Below are positions 59,288 through 64,000 of a DNA stretch of 64,000 bases, one piece after another. Where the stretch lies: NCBI RefSeq assembly GCF_004135735.1, contig NZ_CP012670.1, positions 6,340,501-6,404,500 of the forward strand, in the 5' to 3' direction. The stretch is from Sorangium cellulosum. GTDB lineage: Bacteria; Myxococcota_A; Polyangia; Polyangiales; Polyangiaceae. Made by a program: the position numbers and the translations under genes. The notes under the pieces were generated by a model. That model was not told the DNA's origin. It made no database searches and worked only from the letters and a program-made list of their open reading frames with translations. How positions within the stretch are numbered: the stretch's first letter is position 1; the number at the start of each line of letters is the position of its first letter.

Positions 59288-60127
59288 TCAGCGGCCGCGC
59301 GGGACGACGCTGCTGCCACAGGCGGCCTCGAGGGCCAGGGGGGCCCCCTTCAGCGCGCTCTCGATCGCGCCCGCGACAGCGTCGCTCTGCAGCTGGGCGA
59401 GCGCCTGCCGGCCCCGGGCGCGCCGGGCCTCGGCGAGCGCCTGGGCCGAGCCGGAGATCGAGCCCTTCAGCGTCTGGCTGGGCATCTCGCGGATCACGTA
59501 CTCGACCCGGGCCGCGTAGCCGACCCCGTCCGCCCCGTGGCGCCGGCTCAGCTGGGTGACCGAGCCGTCGATCGTGAAGGCGGGCAGCCTGCGGCTCTTG
59601 CCCTCGGCCGCCACGTCCAGGCCGTCGGCCACGATCTCGATGTCGGAGAGCTGCGCCACCCGGTCGCGCGTGTGCCGCCGGAGCAGCGACCCGAGCGTCG
59701 CGTCCCTCACGCCGGAGCGGTTCTCGAACTTGCCCAGACGGACCAGGAAGCGCGCCTTCGAGGACCGCTTCGAGAGCCGGTCGATGGCGCCCTGGATCTG
59801 GCGCTTCACGCCGGCGGACGACTCGGCGGCGAGCGCCGCCCTGAGCGCCGGGACGGCCGCGGCGTTGCCCTGCACCTTGAGCGCGGCCGCGGCCGCGGCC
59901 CGGACCGCCGGGTGCGGATCGCGGAGCGCCCGCTCGAGGGCGGGCCGCGCGCCGGCGCTCTTCGACTTGCTGAGCGCCAGCACCGCCGCCACCCGCACCC
60001 GGTAATCCTTGCCGATCGCGAGGTCGCGGAAGGCCGAGCTGTCCCTGTCCTGGGCGGTCGACGGGGACGTCGATCCCACGACCATCGATGTCGCCAGGAC
60101 CATCGCAATGAAGAGACGACGAAGCAT
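59288..60127 (-). CDS. Exported HEAT-repeat protein
   Basis: A 279-aa protein. The ATG at 60127 lies 5 nt after GGAGGG; a GTG three bases earlier would be too close. Signal peptide LFIAMVLATSMVVGSTSPST ends AQ. Residues about 30-120 are HEAT/PBS-like repeats (RVRVAAVLALSKSKSAGARP, ALRDPHPAVRAAAAAALKVQ, AVPALRAALAAESSAGVKRQ). The second half is strand-rich (IEIVADGLDVAAEGKSRRLP, AFTIDGSVTQLSRRH, YAARVEYVIREMPSQTLKGS), recalling lipoprotein or secretin-associated domains. A periplasmic scaffold role is likely; no specific family is recognised. It is codirectional with alaS, with a 109-bp gap. Confidence 0.72.
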   Translation of the reverse strand: MLRRLFIAMVLATSMVVGSTSPSTAQDRDSSAFRDLAIGKDYRVRVAAVLALSKSKSAGARPALERALRDPHPAVRAAAAAALKVQGNAAAVPALRAALAAESSAGVKRQIQGAIDRLSKRSSKARFLVRLGKFENRSGVRDATLGSLLRRHTRDRVAQLSDIEIVADGLDVAAEGKSRRLPAFTIDGSVTQLSRRHGADGVGYAARVEYVIREMPSQTLKGSISGSAQALAEARRARGRQALAQLQSDAVAGAIESALKGAPLALEAACGSSVVPRGR

Positions 60128-60404
60128 CACGTCCCTCCGGAGATAGGGCGGCTTTCACCACCTCATCTCCAAAGTGAATCCATCCAGTCCCGCGACGCGC
60201 CCGGCGCGCAGACGGGCTTATCCTTGGCCAGGACGGTCGCGGGATCAAGGCCCCCGGTGGCCCGGAGCGCTCATGCAGGAGTCATGACGACCGCCGCGGG
60301 GGGGCCACATGGCCGCCCAGAGCGCTCATTTCCAGACATACTGTGACAGATGAGGTCAGTCTGCGCGGAGGTCCTGCTCCGCGGATCGCGCCCGGAGATC
60401 GCGC

Positions 60405-62693
60405 TCAGAAGAGGATTCCGAGATACCAGCGCACCGTCTGCGCGGTCTCGAGGTCGACCTCTCCCTCCGTCGGATCTCCCGGCAAGTGGTCGAGCCCGCC
60501 GAGCGGAAACAGCACGCCATACTGCAGCGCCGTGTAGAAGCCGCCCATCTTGTCCGGATCGTCGTTGAGCGTCCCGTCCTTCGACTGGAAATAGAGCTGG
60601 AAGTTCAGCTCGATGCCGAGATCCCGGGCGTTCCCGGGCGCCTGGACGAACTCCGAGGCGCGGCTCCAGATGGCCGAGGCGCCGCCGCCGAGCCGCTGAC
60701 CGTTCTTGTCACGTGCGAAGTCGTAATCGACGCCGGGACGGAAATAATAGGCCCCCTGTACCCGAGACAGGATGTTCCTGAACAGGATCTGGTCGACCCG
60801 GTAGTCGGGGTGGAAGCGGAACGTCGAGTACGTGCGATCGGTCGAGTTCTGGGGATCCATGCCGCCGCCCTGCGGCTCGAGGGACGGCACGTCGTCGTCG
60901 CCGGTCGCGTAGCCGAAGCCGAAGTGCAGCCGCAGCCGGTCCTCCATGGCGCGGAGCTCGGTCTGCGTCGCGATGCCGAACTGGCGGATCCCCCAGCCCG
61001 CGTCGTCCGGCGAGAGGGGGTTCCGGTAATCGCTGTCGTCCTGGGTGCGGGTGTCGAGCGATCCGTAGATCATCGCCGCCTCGAGCTCGAAGCGGAACTT
61101 CTTGTAGAGGAGCTGGAGCCACACGTCGGGGAGGATCATCTCCGCGCCCCGGTGCACGTACCCCGCCGCGATGTCGTCGGCCGACTGGCCGAGCGCGGCG
61201 GAGCGGTCGGCGCCCGACCTGTCGTTCGCCAGCGCCTGCCTCCGGTAGGCGAAGTAGACGCCGCCGTTCACGACCGCGTTGCCGCGGGCGAGCTCGAGCT
61301 TCTGGAGCTCCGGGTTCTTGCGGCGGACGGCGACGAACACGTATTGATCGACGTCGTCGCCCTGGGCGAGATCGTGCGCCTGGCCCTCGAGGTTCTGGAG
61401 CGAGTAGCTCGTCGCCCCCTCGTTGGCCCAGTCCCACGCCCCGGCGAAGTAGAGGTCGTATTTCTTGATGCCCGTGACGAACATCAGCCGGTCGACGGTC
61501 GACTGATAGTCGGAGTCGTACCCGTCGCCGCTGTTCGCCACCATGCCGAGGCCCCAGTGGTTCGGCATGCGGCCGAAGCGCAGGAGGCCGATCGGGGTCA
61601 TGTACTCGCCCCAGATCCGCTTGACGGTGATGGAGTCGGTCGGCGCGTTCACGCCGGCGCTCGGCGCCCACTGGGTGCCGGCGAAGGCCCCGAGCGGCGA
61701 GTAGCCGCCCCGGCGGACCACCTCGTAACCGCCGTTCGCCCCCGGGCGGTTCGCGTAGCCCTCGGGCGTCGAGCCGAGCACGACGTTGTCGAGGAGATCG
61801 ATCTGCGAGAGGATCCGCAGGTTGTCGCTGATGTGCAGCTCGGGGTTCAGCCGGAATCGCATGTTCGCGCCGGCCTGGGTGTCGCTGTCGCACGACCGGA
61901 ACGAGCGCGTGCCGTCGCTGTTGTAATCCGGATCGCAGAGCTGGACGGAGTGGGCCGGATCGTAGGAGTTGTCGAGCGGCTGCGGCCAGAGCGCCTGCTC
62001 GCGCGCGTCCTGCCGGCCGAGGGCGAAGCTGTTGAAGAACTCCCACCGCAGCCGGTAGTAGCCGTGGAACTCGAACGTCGGCCGCGCGTGAGACCACCAG
62101 TCCTCGGCGTAGACCTCGCTGGGCCGGGCGCCGATCTCGCCCTGGATCGCCTTGCGCTCCGGCTCGGTCGGCGCCGGCCCTTCCGAGGCCGCCGGCCTGG
62201 CCGGTTGCGGCGCGGACGGCGCGGCGGGGCCGGGCGCCGGCATGAGCGGCTCGCGCGCCCCGGCGGGGGGCTCGAGGGCCTCCACGTCGTTGCCGCCCAC
62301 GGACGGCGGAGCCGCCTCCGGCGTGGCGGGGGCCGCGCCGGGCTGGGCGGCGCCGGGCTGGGCCGGCGCGGCGGGCGCGGCGCCCGGCTGGGCCGGCGCG
62401 GCGCCCGGCTGGGCGGCGCCCGGTTGGGCGGCCGCGGCGGGCGCGGCGCCGGGCTGGGCGGCAGGCGGCTGCGCGGGGGCCGCGGGCGCCTGCGCTGGCC
62501 GGGGCGCCGGCTGCGCGGGCGCCTGCGCTGGCCGGGGCGCCGGCTGCGCGGGCGCCTGCGCTGGCCGGGGCGCCGGCTGCGCGGACGCGGAGGAGGCGCC
62601 CAGCACGAGCGCGAGCACGAGACCCGACCGGAGGCGACGGCGAGGGGTGCCAGGGCTGCACGACGTTCCCGGAGACCGCAACGAGATGGGCAT
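60405..62693 (-). CDS. Outer-membrane porin-like protein (TIGR04551-type)
   Basis: A 762-aa protein. The ATG at 62693 gives a basic leader, a hydrophobic LRSGLVLALVLGASSASAQP signal and a long Ala/Pro/Gln/Gly repeat linker of about 120 residues (in part a 33-bp DNA repeat). From residue about 190 the sequence is a beta-barrel: alternating strands with aromatic girdles (FEFHGYYRLRWEFFNSFALG, ITVKRIWGEYMTPIGLLRFG, RMPNHWGLGMVANSGDGYDS, FRFELEAAMIYGSL) and a C-terminal RWYLGILF. This matches a myxobacterial outer-membrane family I know as TIGR04551. Transported solute unknown. No strong ribosome site precedes the chosen start; an upstream start at 62789 is possible. Confidence 0.8.
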   Translation of the reverse strand: MPISLRSPGTSCSPGTPRRRLRSGLVLALVLGASSASAQPAPRPAQAPAQPAPRPAQAPAQPAPRPAQAPAAPAQPPAAQPGAAPAAAAQPGAAQPGAAPAQPGAAPAAPAQPGAAQPGAAPATPEAAPPSVGGNDVEALEPPAGAREPLMPAPGPAAPSAPQPARPAASEGPAPTEPERKAIQGEIGARPSEVYAEDWWSHARPTFEFHGYYRLRWEFFNSFALGRQDAREQALWPQPLDNSYDPAHSVQLCDPDYNSDGTRSFRSCDSDTQAGANMRFRLNPELHISDNLRILSQIDLLDNVVLGSTPEGYANRPGANGGYEVVRRGGYSPLGAFAGTQWAPSAGVNAPTDSITVKRIWGEYMTPIGLLRFGRMPNHWGLGMVANSGDGYDSDYQSTVDRLMFVTGIKKYDLYFAGAWDWANEGATSYSLQNLEGQAHDLAQGDDVDQYVFVAVRRKNPELQKLELARGNAVVNGGVYFAYRRQALANDRSGADRSAALGQSADDIAAGYVHRGAEMILPDVWLQLLYKKFRFELEAAMIYGSLDTRTQDDSDYRNPLSPDDAGWGIRQFGIATQTELRAMEDRLRLHFGFGYATGDDDVPSLEPQGGGMDPQNSTDRTYSTFRFHPDYRVDQILFRNILSRVQGAYYFRPGVDYDFARDKNGQRLGGGASAIWSRASEFVQAPGNARDLGIELNFQLYFQSKDGTLNDDPDKMGGFYTALQYGVLFPLGGLDHLPGDPTEGEVDLETAQTVRWYLGILF
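62488..62586. repeat. 33-bp in-frame tandem repeat, three copies
   Basis: The unit starts GCCTGCGCTGGCCGGGGCGC and repeats at 62488, 62521 and 62554; the last copy is slightly divergent at its end. It encodes PAPRPAQAPAQ undecapeptides in the linker of the porin-like protein. Confidence 0.85.
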
Positions 62694-63239
62694 CTGCTTG
62701 GTTTCGTTCGCGCGTTGTCTGCCCCGCGCGCAGGAAGAGGTTGAAGGTGCGAGACGCGGTGGCCCGGAGGCCGGGGGCCGATGTCTCATGCCCGGCCGGT
62801 GTGGTCAAGGCGCCGCTCGGCCCCCGGGCCCTGGAACGCGACCGGCCCCCCCGGGGACCGCTCGCCCCGGCGGCCCGCAGCGCGCGCCGCCTGGCGCCCT
62901 CGGCGCGCGCCTCCCGGCGTCCTCGGCGCGCGCCCGCCTGGACGCCCTGCGCCCGCCTGACGCCCTCAGCGCTCGCCGCCCGGCGCCCTCGGCGCGCCGC
63001 CCGTCAAGCGCGTGATCCCGCGCCCGGCCATGGAGCAGGTGCAGGCCACGGGCCACGGGAGGCCGCCGCTCCGAGGGGAGGCCGCCGCTCCGAGGCGCCG
63101 CTCGGCCCTGCCCCGTGGCCCGAGGTCGCGCCGCGCCGGCGTGGCGGACGGCGGGCGGGCGCCGTCCTGCCCTCTGGATCTCTCGCCCGAGCTAGGCGAG
63201 GCTGTGCGCCAGCAGCATCCCGCTCCGCCTCGAGGAGCC
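62694..63239. other. Divergent gap with no recognised gene
   Basis: 546 bp between the porin-like gene and the OmpA/MotB-like gene, presumably containing both promoters. From about 62880 to 63010 it is built of decayed GCGCCCTCGGCGCGC-type repeats, and GGAGGCCGCCGCTCCGAGG occurs twice near 63059-63096. Frames here are low-complexity Arg/Ala/Pro shadows. Confidence 0.45.
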
Positions 63240-64000
63240 ATGGAGAAAGCGCTCATGAACCGGACTCTCATTGCACTACCCCTCGTGCTCTCGTCGCTGT
63301 TCGCCGCGGGCTGCGGCCACTCCGAGCAGGAGTGGAAGGCGCAGCTCGCCAAATACAACGACCTCCAGAACCGGAGCCAGAAGCGGGAGGCCGAGCTCGA
63401 GAAGGAGCTCGCCGCGGCGAAGCAGCGCGTCGAGGAGCTCGAGAAGCAGCTCGCGGACCAGGGCGCCGACATCTCGAAGATGAGCTCGACGCTGGAGGAC
63501 CGCGAGAAGGCGCTGGCGGAGTACAAGGCGCGCGCGAAGCAGCTCGAGGCGATCCAGGCGCGGTTCAACCTGCTCAGGAAGAAGCTCGAGGAGCTCGTCA
63601 AGCTCGGCCTGGAGGTCCAGGTCCGCAGGAACCGGATGGTCATCTCGCTGCCCGGAGATGTCCTGTTCGACTCGGGCAAGGACACCCTGCGCGAGGACGG
63701 CCAGGAGATCCTGAAGAAGATCGCGGACGTGATCCGGAGCGACAAGTCGCTGGTGGACCGCGATTACCAGGTCGCCGGCCACACGGACAGCCAGCGGTAC
63801 AAGAACGGGCCGTTCTATGACAATTGGGGCCTGTCGCTGATGCGCGCGCGGGCGGTCTTGATGTTCCTGATCGGGAAGGAGGGGCGGCTGCCCATGAGGC
63901 ACTGGAGCGCGGCGGGCTTCGCGGACACGGACCCCGTGGCCTCGAACAAGACGGCCGCGGGCATGCAAAAGAACCGGCGGTGCGATCTCATCGTGTTGCC
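63240..64000 (+). CDS. OmpA/MotB-like lipoprotein with coiled-coil, 3' end cut by window edge
   Basis: The frame from the ATG at 63240 (after GAGGAG) is open to the window end, 253 codons. The signal MNRTLIALPLVLSSLFAAGC has a lipobox; an ATG at 63255 would also serve. Residues about 30-125 form a continuous coiled coil (EAELEKELAAAKQRVEELEK). An OmpA-C domain follows: VISLPGDVLFDSGKDTLRED, YQVAGHTDSQRYKNGPFYDN, WGLSLMRARAVLMFLI and, at the edge, NRRCDLIV. The GHTD motif and the Asp/Arg pair that bind diaminopimelate are intact. It probably spans from the outer membrane to peptidoglycan. Only the last strand is likely to be missing. Confidence 0.85.
   Translation, partial: MEKALMNRTLIALPLVLSSLFAAGCGHSEQEWKAQLAKYNDLQNRSQKREAELEKELAAAKQRVEELEKQLADQGADISKMSSTLEDREKALAEYKARAKQLEAIQARFNLLRKKLEELVKLGLEVQVRRNRMVISLPGDVLFDSGKDTLREDGQEILKKIADVIRSDKSLVDRDYQVAGHTDSQRYKNGPFYDNWGLSLMRARAVLMFLIGKEGRLPMRHWSAAGFADTDPVASNKTAAGMQKNRRCDLIVL

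Noticed and set aside
60260..60340. GAGCGCTCAT occurring twice upstream of the HEAT-repeat gene as an operator pair
   Set aside because: The core is a short palindrome of common bases and only two copies are seen; no regulator is linked to it.

Overview
The window is very GC-rich DNA with strong third-position GC bias, long non-stop shadow frames, many predicted lipoproteins with Ala/Pro linkers, two eukaryote-like Ser/Thr kinases with C-terminal membrane anchors, a MYXO-CTERM-like sorting tail, an eight-cysteine-cluster lipoprotein and a sigma-54 regulator. This combination points to a large-genome myxobacterium, most likely of the Sorangium/Polyangium group. That assignment is an inference from gene content, not from a marker gene.

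Layout. 1-2024: a nitric-oxide-type divergon, with a globin gene running off the left edge, a sigma-54 promoter, an array of inverted-repeat sites and a NorR-like activator. 2031-10242: thpR, an ACE-like M2 peptidase, a tandem dual-specificity phosphatase with one dead domain, a glutathione-transferase-like protein, a GH13 glycosidase, a MYXO-CTERM-like surface protein and a small lipoprotein. 10305-23408: three giant paralogous lipoproteins with one Asp-box each. Two are adjacent; the third is separated from them by a segment carrying 43-bp direct repeats, a decayed DUF1835-like gene, a copper monooxygenase-like lipoprotein and a heptanucleotide repeat tract. 23542-36799: mug, a REC-PAS-GAF-PAS histidine kinase, small envelope and stress-type proteins (OmpA-like, YtxH-like, Gly-rich 161-aa protein), a site-2-protease homologue that has lost catalytic residues, a repeat protein, a decayed hybrid kinase and a Ser/Thr kinase. 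36858-40244: an eight-cysteine lipoprotein, a secreted pectate-lyase-like enzyme, two palindromic elements and a decayed phospholipase-D gene.

40696-50398: housekeeping and envelope genes, including a dprA-topA-trmFO run, a DUF2330 protein, and a DHH phosphoesterase translationally coupled to a glycerophosphodiesterase. 50532-64000: a second Ser/Thr kinase, a LolB-like lipoprotein, a HARE-HTH/Mrr-like protein, alaS, a HEAT-repeat protein, an outer-membrane porin-like protein and an OmpA/MotB-like lipoprotein cut by the right edge.

The most distinctive overall pattern is in the non-coding DNA. Every convergent (tail-to-tail) gap wider than 10 bp holds an inverted or tandem repeat, several of them long near-perfect palindromes of unrelated sequence. 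Among the proteins, several are apparent pseudoenzymes or decayed genes: the phosphatase first domain, the S2P homologue, the Mrr-like domain, the kinase remnant and the PLD remnant. No tRNA, rRNA, CRISPR array, intact transposase or prophage was recognised.
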